DNA of 64,000 nucleotides from Edaphochlamys debaryana (lineage: Eukaryota; Chlorophyta; Chlorophyceae; Chlamydomonadales): NCBI GenBank assembly GCA_016858145.1, contig JAEHOE010000003.1, positions 868,001 to 932,000 of the forward strand, written 5' to 3'. Of this stretch, positions 21,777 to 32,165 are shown piece after piece. The number at the start of each line of letters is the position of its first letter. Position 1 is the stretch's first letter. The position numbers and the translations under genes are program-made. The notes beneath the pieces were generated by a model. The model was not told the origin of the DNA. It saw nothing but the letters and a program-made list of their open reading frames with translations, and made no database searches.

Positions 21777-24700
21777 ATGGCCGACTCTGACGGCGAGCCA
21801 CCTCGCAGGAGGCGCAGGCGTACCAAAGACTCGGGGTCTACGCGAGGCTCAGCAGCCGCAGGGGGCGCTGGAGGCCTGCGCGTCTTTAGCTCGCTCGTCG
21901 TTGAGCAGATACGCAGCCGACCAGTGACGACGTACAACGCCGTGGCGGACGCTCTGTGCGCGGAGATGGGCGCGGCAGGGGGCCGCGACAACGGAAAGTC
22001 GATTAGGAGGTGAATCAGAATGCTCGCATTCTAGCCTGCGAAGGGGTGCCGCGTGCCCCGCAGAGCCGCACCGTGTGCCCCCGTGCTGTTCATGGGTCTT
22101 GAGGACGTTCGCGGAGGCTGGGGCCCGTCCTGCGCACGGGCCGCCCGCCCGAGCTGCCGAAAGCCTGAACGTCGCCTGGTTACCCTCATCGCGCATTCAG
22201 GAGATGCTACGATGCGATCAACGTCCTGCTAGCTTCAGGACTTTGTGAGAGGCGCGACAAGAAGAGCATCGTATGGCGAGGGCATGCGTCAGTGGAGCAG
22301 CAGCGCACCTCGGCGGAGCTGGACAGCAAGCGGCAGGCGCTGGAGGGCAAGACTGCAGAGCTTGATGTGAGGCAGGAGGGGAGAGCTCCAGACGAGCCCT
22401 GCCAGCCACGGCGTTGGACTGCACGCTGGCCCGACCCCAACCTCGACCCCAACCCCAACCCCGACCCCGACCCCGACCCCGACTTCCCCACAGGACCTTA
22501 ACCAGCGGCATGCTGCCCTCGAGGCCCTGGTCGCTCGCCGCGCCTCCCACGCGGGAGCAGCAGCGGGGCCAGGAGCAGCAGCAGGAGGCGGCGGCGGGGG
22601 CGAGGCCAGGCCCAGCGCCAGCTCGTCGGCTGGGTCCGACTCGGGGCGGCCGGAGCCGCTTCGGATCTCCCTGCCGTTCATGATCGTACAGGTACGACAC
22701 TCCTACCACCCTGTCGCACTGCGCTGCACGTCTGCTTCCCAGCGCGGCCGCTGCCAGCAGCCCCCCGCCCACGCACCATGCCAGGTCCCACCCCTGCGTA
22801 CCCCGACCCCCGGCACGCCCCACCTGCATCCTGATTCCGATACTGTGCCCACACGTGCGCCTCCCCTCTCGCCACTCCGGCGCGCAGGCCCGCGCCGGAG
22901 CCGAGCTGCACGTGCGCATCGCCAACGACCGGTCGCAGGTGGTCTTCGAGGCCTCGCAGTGAGCCGGGGGGCGCCCTGCTTTGGGGGCGGGACCTGGGGA
23001 CTAGGGACTGTGGACCGGGAACTGGGGACTGGGGCCGGGGCCCGGGGCGGCGGCGGGGCCTGACGGCGGAAGGGAGTCGTCGCGGCGTAGACTGAGTTGC
23101 AGGGCCTGGGGATTCCGCGGCTGAAGGTCGCGTTCCGCCCACTGCCACGCTGCCCCAGGTCCGACCTGCAGGTGCACTCGGACCACGGCGTGTTGCACCA
23201 GCTGCACCGCGCCTGGCAGCAGCCGCCTCCGCAGGCGCAGCACGCACCGCACGGGGCGCAGCACGGCGCTCAGGGGCCCCAGCACGCTGTTGGGATAGCG
23301 GCGGCGGGCGTGGGCGCGGGGCCAGGGCCCTCCTCGACAGCGGCGGCAGCAGCGGCGGTGACAGCGGCCAGGCCAGCGGAGCCAGGGCTCGATACGCGCG
23401 CGTCCGCTGCCGAGCGGCTCTCCGACGGGGGCCTGCCTCGGGCGTCGACGGGGGGCGGCACGGCTCCGCTGCCCACGGCGCCAGCGGCGGCGCACCCGGC
23501 GGAGACGCTGTCCACGGCGCAGCCGCCGCCTCCGCCGCCGCAGCCGCCCCTGCCGTCGGCGCACCTGATGCAGCGTCAGAGCTCGCATCCCTTGGGGGCC
23601 GCAGCACCGCTGCTCGGGCCCGCGCCGGCCGGTGCCGCAGCGGACGCCGGTCCCGCAGGCGCCGTGGCCCCAGGCGCGCTGCCCTCGGCGGGGTGTGCCT
23701 CGACGCTCAGCCAGGGCGCGCTGGCTCAGACCCAGCCCCTGCCGCTACCGCACCCGCTACCGCACCGCTCTCGCCACCCGCTGCAACGGCAGCTCTCGCT
23801 AGTCAACCCGCCGCTGCCACCGGACGGGGCAGGAGCTGGGGCAGGGCCGGCGGGAGCGGGGGCGGGGGCGCAGGCGTCCGCCGGCCTGCCCTGGCCCCCG
23901 CTGACCTCGCAGCCCCTCAACCTGCCGCCGCTCTCCCAGCCGCCCCCGCTGCCCCAGCTCCCGCCCCTTCCCTTCGTCCCCCACGCCCACGCCCACGGCC
24001 CGGCTCGCGGACGGACGCCCTCGCTCCCGCCAGGCGCCGGCACTGGGAGTGGCGGCACCGCCCTGCGCCCCCACGACTCCGCCTCCCTCGTGTGCAGCGA
24101 CGACATTGGGCAGCTGCTGGGTCTGACCGTGGCCGCGCCGCCGCCCGCGCCCTGCCCCAGCGTGGCCCTCGGCCCCGCCACCGCCTTCTTCCTGCCCTCG
24201 GGCCTCGAGGCCTCGGCCAAAGCCTCCGGCGCGGCGGCGCGGGCGGAGCCCGGGGCGGCGATCTGGGTCAAGGCGGAGACCAAGACGGAGCCGGAGGGAG
24301 CGGGGGCCGGCGTAGGGCCGATGGCGGGGTCCGCGGAGGGCGTGCAGCCGCACCCGTCCAGCGCGGGCTCGGGCGCGGCGGCAGTGGCGAGCTCCGCGCT
24401 CGGGGGGCCGGTGCCGGGCGAGCCCGCCACGCCCGGGCCCTTCCTGCTCAGCCCCCACGCCGGCCTGGGGCTGCCCGGGTCGCACCCGTTCGGCTCTGGC
24501 ACGCCCCACCATGGGCTGCTTGGAGGGCTGCTGCCGCCGCACTCGCCGCTGCCGTCCCTGTTCACGCCACACGCGGGCGCAGGCGGTGGGGTCGGGTCGC
24601 TGCCTTCGCTCTTCTCGCCGCACGCCGGGGCGGCGGGGGGCGGCGGGCCGGGCGTGCTGTCGCCGCTGTTCACGCCGCACGCGCTCAGCACGCCGCACGG

Positions 24701-25842
24701 TCCCGGGCACAGCGCGCACAGCACGCTGGCCAGCATGGTGGCGGAGGAGCTGCCGCAGCTGGGTGAGTTGAGGGAATGGGGCATGGGGAAGGGGGAAGGG
24801 GGTTGGGAGGGTGACAGGCAGGGGCCAGGCCGGCGCGGGAGGTATGGGTGGAATTGAGGGGACTGGATTGTGGGCTGCAACAGGCAAGGGGCCAGCACCC
24901 GTGGGAACGGGGGCGACGCAGGGCGAAGGTGCGGAGTGCGGCGGGCGCTGGTGCTGGTGCTAGATGCAGAGGCCGCTACAAGGGGTCGTGGGGTATGCAA
25001 GCAGCCCCCGTGTCCCCACACCCCAACTCCCGCCTTCACTCCCTTCCCGCCTCACCCCCAGCCGCCCTGCTGCCGCTCATCTCGGACGACCCCGACCCCC
25101 TGACTCCCTTCGGCCCCGCGGGGGGGCTGGGCTCCAGCAGCTTCGGCGAGGGCGTCCCCACGTACCTGGGATGGCCTTATGGAGCAGGTGTGGGGCGGGG
25201 AAGTGGGAGGGGAAGGCTGGCCCTAAGGAGCAGGTCGGAGGGGTAAGGATGGAGGGGGAGGGGCACGGGAGGGGCTTTGTCCTCAGGACCGGGTGGCAGA
25301 TGGAACGGGGGAAGGGAGGCCACCACGAGGCGCCACGGTTCTATGGGGGCCTGTGTGCTGGGGGAAGTGCGCAGTCAGCTGGGATCAACGTGGGACAGAG
25401 GCTGCACCCTCAATTGCAGCCTCGGTGGGCTGGGAACGGCCGAAGGGACTTGTGGGGCAGGGCGTCACCCTCGTCGGACTTGCCCGACTCTGTTTCGAAA
25501 GTCACGCTGACTCTTCCCGTCTGTCGCGCATCGTGACCTGCAGGCGTATTCGAGACCACGTCCCCGTCGGCCGCAACCCATGGCGGGGCGGGGGCCGGAG
25601 CAGCGGGCGCCGGTGCTGGCCCCTCCTCTGGCGCGCCCGCACCCGCCACCGTAGCCGCAGCCGGGGGCTCAGCGCCCGGGGCCGGGGCCTCAGGGACCGG
25701 AGCCGGTGGCAGCTGCGCCGGGGGCGGCGGGTTCGCGCCGGGGCAGTGCCGCGGTGTCACGTGCAAGGCGGACCCCGAGGGCCCGCTGCAGCCCACGGCG
25801 GCGCACGTGGGGGTGCACGTGGGCTCGGGTGCGCAGAACTGA
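21777..25842 (+). CDS. DP, dimerization partner of E2F transcription factor
   Basis: Seven exons in phase give 898 residues: 21777-22009, 22201-22366, 22494-22691, 22888-22958, 23159-24762, 25062-25187 and 25544-25842. DP pairs with E2F to bind cell-cycle promoters in the nucleus. A basic N-terminus precedes the winged helix: GLRVFSSLVVEQIRSRPVTT, YNAVADALCAEM, then across the first intron SIRRRCYDAINVLLASGLCE and KKSIVWRG. This is the DP signature (N-I-R-R-R-V-Y-D-A-L-N-V-L in animals). A coiled coil follows (EQQRTSAELDSKRQALEGKT, then DLNQRHAALEALVARR), then the DP dimerization domain (RISLPFMIVQ, AELHVRIANDRSQVVFEAS, SDLQVHSDHGVLHQL). The remaining ~600 residues are Pro/Ala/Gly-rich and unusually long for DP, which is normally 300-450 residues; they could be an activation or interaction tail. 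The first exon is duplicated 3.1 kb upstream. Confidence 0.9.
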
Positions 25843-27294
25843 TGGCGGCCTGGCGGCGGCTGGTCCGCCGAACGGTGCGCTGACGGTCTGTGACCACGTG
25901 TGGCGGCGGCTCAGGCGCTGACGGCGTTGGCGAAGGCGGGGAGCAGCATGCACCTGGTACGTACCCGCATAGCCCTCATCACCACCAAAGCAGTGGATGC
26001 GGGCGAGCGGCACCTGGGTACTCGAGGCGGCGCCTGCTATCACTGTCTCATGCCGGCAGCTTGCTGGCTTGAGCTGGAGCTTGCTTACAGAGCGCCCAGC
26101 CGCTGAGGAGGAAAGCCCACGCACGGCAGAGGGGTGCTGCTGAGGTGGGACACCCCGTGGCAATAATGACAGTGAGGTGGGTGGCTTGCGCTCTTTCTTA
26201 CTGGTATCTTGCCCCTCTTCTTTCTCTTGGCGGGTCCGCGTTTGGCCAGGTCGCATCACAGTGCGTAGCTAGCAAGCAGACAGGGCTGTAGGTTGCTCAG
26301 TGCCGCATCATAGAGAGAGCCAGGCCGTCATCAAGCAGGCTTGACGGGTCATTGGCCTCAGCTTCCTTGTGCATGCGCTGTGTGGTTGCGCGGGGCGCAT
26401 TGCAGAAGCAGAAGCACAGGTCGTCCTGGGCAGATCGACTGTTCGTACCTCCGGTCAAGGAATCAGGACAGTCACAGGTCATTCCTTTGTTGTGGTCAGG
26501 ACTGTGCAGACAGGTTCTAGTTTGCGCGCGGCCGGGCCTCGGACTTGACAAGAGAGGTATCTCGATGTGCGCGTGATATGTAGGTGTAGTCTGGCCGTCG
26601 CGTGCCGTTACTTGCCGTGTGCCGGCATGCACGCTTCGGTACATGGTGCTGAAGTGCAAAGATGATTGGTGCGGTTTCGTGCGACATAATCTGGCCGTGA
26701 GGCTTTCGCCGGCCGTACGTGTGTGCAGTTTTGCGGGGGGCACAGTCACGAGCCGATCTCGGTCGCATTGTACATGTGGGGTTGCACGGATGAATGCGCC
26801 TGTCAGGGCTTGGCGCTAGCTGGTGAACCGTTGAGTAGCGTTACCGTACAAGGCTGGTAGCTGCTTGGGCCACTGAGACATGGGGTCGCTAGGCGTGCAG
26901 ACAGCTGGGCGAAGCTGCTGCGCGGGATGGTGCGTGGAGTCCCGCATGGTCAACGGTGCAAGAGCAGAACAAGGTGCAGAAATGAGCTTAGAGGAACGTG
27001 TGGGAAGACAGGCTCGGAAAGGGCGACGAGAGGGCGTAAGGGTTATCCCGGCCGCCAGTGCCGCGGTGAAGAGGTTACTGCGTTGGCGTCAGGCGCATGT
27101 TAAGAGGGTTGATGAAAGCAAGCACAGCTTGGCGAGGTCACGCTTGGCTCCGGGCCCCCACTCACCGCGGTGGCCATGTCGGAGGGTTGAGGAGGGAACG
27201 ACGCTGCTGTGCGGCGAGAGTTTGGGCGAGGTCCGTCAGGGCACAGCTGGGAGAGGCATTGATGGATCTGGCTTGTATGTTAGAGGGGCCTAAG
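25843..27294. other. intergenic region, DP 3' flank and ECM gene 5' flank
   Basis: No gene is supported in this 1.45 kb. It should contain the missing first exon (start codon and signal peptide) of the extracellular protein downstream, but I could not identify an ATG followed by a hydrophobic signal and a donor. No nearby TGTAA follows the DP stop. Confidence 0.4.
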
Positions 27295-30200
27295 GACCGC
27301 CCTCGCCGCCGCCTTCCCCCTCGCCGCCGCCGTCCCCCCCGACTCTCGCAACTGCGGCCGCCAGGGCACGTGCCTCGACGTCGTTGTTGACTCAGCAGAG
27401 TGCTACTACGTCGGGCTGTTCTTGTACTGCCCCGTACAGCTGACGTACCCGCGCTTGGGCAGCTCGTGCTACTACGACTCGCCCAACCGTCTGCCTAGCA
27501 GCGACACGGACTACGTCTGCAGCGGAGATCGCGGCAGCGTGGTGCTCACCAATGTCGGCAGCAGCCTGCACCCTGGTGGCATAAACATCGAGCAGTTCTG
27601 GAATAACCCATCCAAGACCTACACGCAGTGGGCTCGCTGGTCGCGCATCAACAACGACTCGTCGACGGCGCTCTTCTCAATCATGTCGGGCTCGCAGAGC
27701 TGCGCTGCTTCTGGCCGCAGCCTGTCGCTGGAAATCAATGGGCTGGACGCAACTTGCACGGCGCCTCGCATCGACGCCACATCGGGCGAATACCTGGGCT
27801 GCAGCACCAAAAACGGTACCATCAACAACGAATGGTAAGCGTAGCGAACTGCCTAGCCCGCCCAGGCGTGAATGAACTCGATCGCAGCGTCCAGCTGTCA
27901 ACTCGCTGTTCCTTTCCGGACGCCTGCCCGCAGCCTGTGGAACATCACGGTGCAAAAGCCCGGCGGCCCCATGTGGAATGGCCAGAACTGCGTCCGCGAC
28001 GGCCCGTCCCGCCCGGACGCTCCCGGGCTGTCGGTGTTGATTTCGCCCGTGTACCTTGCGCGCCCTCCACCGCCACCTTCGGCCCTGTCGCCCCCACCGC
28101 CCCTGCCGCCGCCGCCATCCCCCTCTCAACCTCCGCCTCCGCCGCCGCCTCCTCCTCCTCCTCCTCCGCCCCACCCGCCGTCACTGCCACCTGCGCCCCC
28201 AGCGCCGCCACCACCCTGTCCACCAGGGTTTGGGTACTATCCTGAGAATATCTTAGGGCTGTGCGTAGCGTGCAGCAGCGGCGGGGCCGAGTACGGGGTC
28301 CGGTACTCCACAGGCAGTACGCCATGCTTGAGATGCCCTGAGGCTCCCTGGGCGCACTGTGCCACACCGCCACCCAGCCCCGTTCGGCATGAACTCAGTT
28401 TCTCTTATGTTTGCTACATTCAGACCGGCGTGTTTTACCAGTGCGCTCAAGGTTGCGAACCCGCCGGCGGCTGGGCAGACTGTAACCAGACGCCCTCCGA
28501 CGGCTGCGAGGTACGCGTTGCGTTGACAGCATCGAGCCAGGCTGCTCGTGAAGGCCATTTAGCCATCGTGCACCCGTGCTTGCAGTCGGACACGCGCTCG
28601 GACCCAAGCAATTGTGGAGGCTGCGGCAATGGTGAGTGAGGTCTCGCCCACTTGCATCAGCTAGGCGCAAGCTAGTATGCTTCCCGTCCGTGCCCTTTCC
28701 GCAACTGCCCACCGCGCCTGGACCCCGCCCCATCCTCTCACATGCCTTCCCAATCACAAGTCTGCAACCCGGGCTGGACCTGTGAGGCGGGAGTCTGCAC
28801 TGCGCCCCCTCCGCCGCCACCGTCACCACCTTCGCCATCGCCCCCGCCTTTCCCGCCGGCGCCGTGCTCACCAGGGTTTGGGTATTACCCCGATGACCCC
28901 GCGGGGCCGTGCAAAGCCTCCAACAGCGGGGCTGAATACGGTTTAACCTACTCTACAGGCAGTACGAAGTGCTTGGCATGCCCTTCCGCTTCCTGGGCGC
29001 ACTGCCGTAATCAGCCGGCCCCCGTAGCCCCCGGCCTCCCCGCTACTCCTGTTGGTGGCTCGCCATACTGCTACACAGAGACCGGCGTATTTTACCAGTG
29101 CGCTTATGGTTGTGCCGGCAGCTGGGCAGACTGTAACCTAACGCCCTCCGACGGCTGCGAGGTACGCGTTGCGTTGATTGACAGCATCGAGCCAGGCTGA
29201 TCGGTAAGGCCATGTAGCCATCGTGCATCCGAGCTTGCAGTCGGACACGCGCTCGGACCCCATGAATTGTGGAGCCTGCGGCAATGGTGGGTGAAGTCCC
29301 GGCGGCGGCACGCTGCCACCTACCACACCTGACAACATTGGCTCATCATCGCTTTCCGGTCCCATTCCCCGCCAGCCTGCTCCACAGCAATGGGTTGGAC
29401 CTGCGACATGGGAATCTGCACTCCCCCACAGCCCCCGCCCCCCATGCCATCTCCGCCCTCGCCCCCTCCAACCCCGTCGCCATCTCCGGACCCACCGCTA
29501 CCGCTTCCATCACCGTTACCCTCACCGGATCTCCCTACTCCTCCCTCGCCCCCACCTCCAAACCCTCCCCCTCCATCCCCAAGTCGTCCACCTCCGCTTC
29601 CACGCCCTCCGCTGCCCCTGCCGGGGGCAGTGCCGCCCCGGGCTCTCCCGCGATCCCCGCCACCGCGGCCACCTCCTCCATCCCCTCCCCCGCCATCCCC
29701 TCCCCCGCCATCCCCTCCCCCGCCATCCCCGCCTCCACCGCCGACTCCGGCCCCACCACCCCCGCCACCACCCTCGCCACCCCCAACACCGCCACCTCCG
29801 CCGCCCCCTCCGCCGCCCCCCCCGAGATCGCCCCCTCCGCCGCCACCCCCAGCATTGCCCCCTCCACCGTCATTCCCAAGACCGCCGCGGCGGCCGCCGC
29901 CGCTGCGACCCCCCTCACCGCCGCCATCTCCGGACCAACCGCTTGCCCTTTCCGTCACCGTTACCCTCACCGGATCTCCCTACTCCTCCCTCGCCCCCAC
30001 CTCCAAACCCTCCCCCTCCATCCCCAAGTCGTCCCACCTCCTCTTCCACGCCCTCCGCTGCCCCTGCCGGGGGCAGTGCCGCCCCGGGCTCTCCCGCGAT
30101 CCCCGCCACCGCGGCCACCTCCTCCATCCCCTCCCCCGCCATCCCCTCCCCCGCCATCCCCTCCCCCGCCATCCCCGCCTCCACCGCCGACTCCGGCCCC

Positions 30201-31407
30201 ACCACCCCCGCCACCACCCTCGCCACCCCCAACACCGCCACCTCCGCCGCCCCCTCCGCCGCCCCCCCCCGAGATCGCCCCCTCCGCCGCCACCCCCAGC
30301 ATTGCCCCCTCCACCGTCATTCCCAAGACCGCCGCGGCGGCCGCCGCCGCTGCGACCCCCCCTCACCGCCGCCATCTCCGGACCAACCGCTGCCCTTTCC
30401 GTCACCGTTACCCTCACCGGATCTCCCTACTCCTCCCTCGCCCCCACCTCCAAACCCTCCCCCTCCATCCCCAAGTCGTCCACCTCCTCTTCCACGCCCT
30501 CCGCTGCCCCTGCCGGGGGCAGTGCCGCCCCGGGCTCTCCCGCGATCCCCACCACCGCGGCCACCACCTCCATCCCCTCCCCCGCCATCCCCTCCCCCGC
30601 CATCCCCTCCTCCGCCACCCCCGCCTCCGCCATCCCCGCCTCCACCGCCGCCTCCGGCCCTACCACCCCCGCCACCCCCGCCGCCTCCACCTCGGCCGCC
30701 CCCACCCTCGCCACCACCTCCCCCACCTCGGCCGCCCCCACCTCGGCCACCGCCGTCGCCACTTTCGCCGCCAGCACCGCCGCCACCCTGTCCGCCTGGG
30801 TTGGGGTACTACCCCGGAGACCCTGCTGCTGGGCGATGCCAAGCATGCAACGGCGGGGCCGAGAACGGAACAACCTACTCCACAGGCAGTACTCCGTGCT
30901 TACCGTGCCCCGTCGTCAGCGGGAAGAACTGCCGGTCCGCCAACTGCTTCTCGGCGAACGGCATCTTCAACTTCTGCCAAACCTGTGACCCAGCCTACCA
31001 CGACTGCACGAACCCTTCTGACGGCACCAATGATGGATGCGAGGTATGTCGCTCGCTGCTCATAGCTGTGCACGGCCGCCAAGGCAACTCGGCTTTCCAC
31101 GCAGGCCCTCGAGTCCACTTACAACCGTTGCCCTGCTTCTGCCTGCCTCCGCAGTCTTACTGGCTCACCGACCGCAACAATTGTGGGCAATGCGGTAATG
31201 GTGAGTGGCAGGGTCCAGGGTCCCCCCCCCCCCGTAACCTTGTCCCTGATTCTCATTCTCCCCCCCCCCCCGCCCACTTCGTTCTTGTGCCCCCGCGCGC
31301 CAGCTTGCTGGAGTGGTTGGCCCTGCAATGCGGGAGCATGCTCTGCTCCGCCGCCGGCGGCCTACTTGCCGGCCCAGCCATCGCCAATGCAGCCTGTAAC
31401 GCCCTAA
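27295..31407 (+). CDS. modular Cys/Pro-rich secreted (extracellular matrix-type) protein, 5' end unresolved
   Basis: Exons: ~27295-27834, 27934-28510, 28586-28631, 28761-29161, 29241-29286, 29375-31043, 31155-31200 and 31304-31407. The N-terminal Cys-rich domain (RNCGRQGTCLDVVVDSAECY to GLSVLISPVY) is unlike a family I can name. Then come Pro-rich spacers (PPSPPP type, probable hydroxyproline glycosylation) alternating with three Cys modules: C-x-P-G-[FL]-G-Y-Y-P, YSTGSTxCLxCP, GVFYQCA, ending D-G-C-E. Each is followed by a 46-nt exon with N-C-G-x-C-G-N, then C-x4-[PT]C-x3-G-x-C. The spliced D-G-C-E...D-P-x-N-C-G-x-C-G string resembles Cys motifs repeated in some bacterial surface proteins. 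It is probably secreted to the cell wall or matrix. No signal peptide was found: the frame opens after a possible acceptor at 27294, and a C-run there may hide a frame error. The Pro-rich part of exon 6 changes frame within ~444-bp repeats, so its translation is uncertain. Confidence 0.7.
29483..30620. repeat. ~444-bp tandem repeat in the Pro-rich exon
   Basis: Units starting TCTCCGGACC lie at 29483, 29927 and 30375, so the spacings are 444 and 448 bp. The third copy is partial and degenerates into simple Pro codons after about 30620. The second copy has longer C-runs than the first: 3 vs 2 near 30027, 9 vs 8 near 30270 and 7 vs 6 near 30360. A T is also inserted near 29945. The Pro-rich frame therefore changes between copies. 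Confidence 0.85.
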
Positions 31408-32165
31408 TATCTGCGAGGATGCTGCTGAGTGCTGCCCGCAGAAATCCTCGGCAGGTACCTGCTTGTAACTTTGTGTGCAAGGCAGGGTGTCCCCGTGTTC
31501 CGCGTTGTCCTCGCGCGCAGTACACGCACGCATGCTCCTCATGCAATACCTCGCACAACTTGCCTATCGAGCCAGCGCAGTCCGCACGACAGCACTGGCC
31601 TCACCTAGCCACCATGCATGGAGCATCGACAGTTCCCCCGCCCACACCCATCACGGCAGCCGCCACCACTGGATAGCAGCCGTCCACATCTTCCCGGCTT
31701 CAACAACCTCCCCTCCAGCTCTTGGCCGCCACACAGCTAGACTGGACCCCTTGGCTGCAGGCGTCGGCAGGTCTATGCCGCCGCTGCCAGAGCCCCCTGC
31801 CTCCCTCAGGCCAGCCTCCCCCCATACACCAGACCAGCGTCGTCATCATCGGCCACAAAACGGGACGCGCTTTGCATGAGCCCAGCACGGAGCCACGCGT
31901 AGATCGGCATTCACAACGATGGCAAGAAGCGAGGTGGGACGACGACGGCAGGTGCGCGCCAGGGGGCCCGGGCCCCCAAAACATATCTTCCTCTTAGCAG
32001 CAGCCAGGGGGCCACGGATTGGCGTGCCGTAAGTCTCCGCCCCGGGCCTATGCCGCCGCCAAGAGCAGTTCGCTACCGCCTCGGCAGCTCCCAGCCTCCA
32101 TCGCCTCCCCAGTCCAAGGCTGGGAATCCCCCCAGTCAGGCGGTCGACGCGCCATGCCTAGCAGC
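31408..32165. other. 3' flanks of convergent ECM and oligopeptidase genes
   Basis: The ECM gene (+) and the oligopeptidase gene (-) converge here. I see no additional gene. The TGTAA at 31464-31468, 57 bases after the ECM stop, is a good poly(A) signal candidate. Confidence 0.5.
31464..31468 (+). terminator. TGTAA poly(A) signal candidate, ECM gene
   Basis: TGTAA is the usual polyadenylation signal in Chlamydomonas-type algae. This one lies 57 bases past the TAA stop of the extracellular protein. A five-base motif also occurs by chance, so support is positional only. Confidence 0.35.

Noticed and set aside
22439..22486. CCCCAA/CCCCGA tandem hexamers that resemble telomeric repeat
   Set aside because: It is a short, impure tract inside a DP intron and differs from the TTTAGGG/TTTTAGGG telomere repeats of plants and green algae.
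27097..27390. A 97-codon frame proposed as the first exon of the ECM protein
   Set aside because: It reads the start of the Cys domain in the wrong frame (Arg/Pro-rich, no Cys pattern) and has no signal-peptide-like segment.
29269..31065. A 598-codon open frame with Ala/Thr/Ser/Pro repeats in the ECM Pro-rich region
   Set aside because: It is a shifted reading of the same tandem repeats and starts before the acceptor at 29374. The Cys modules before and after are in other frames.
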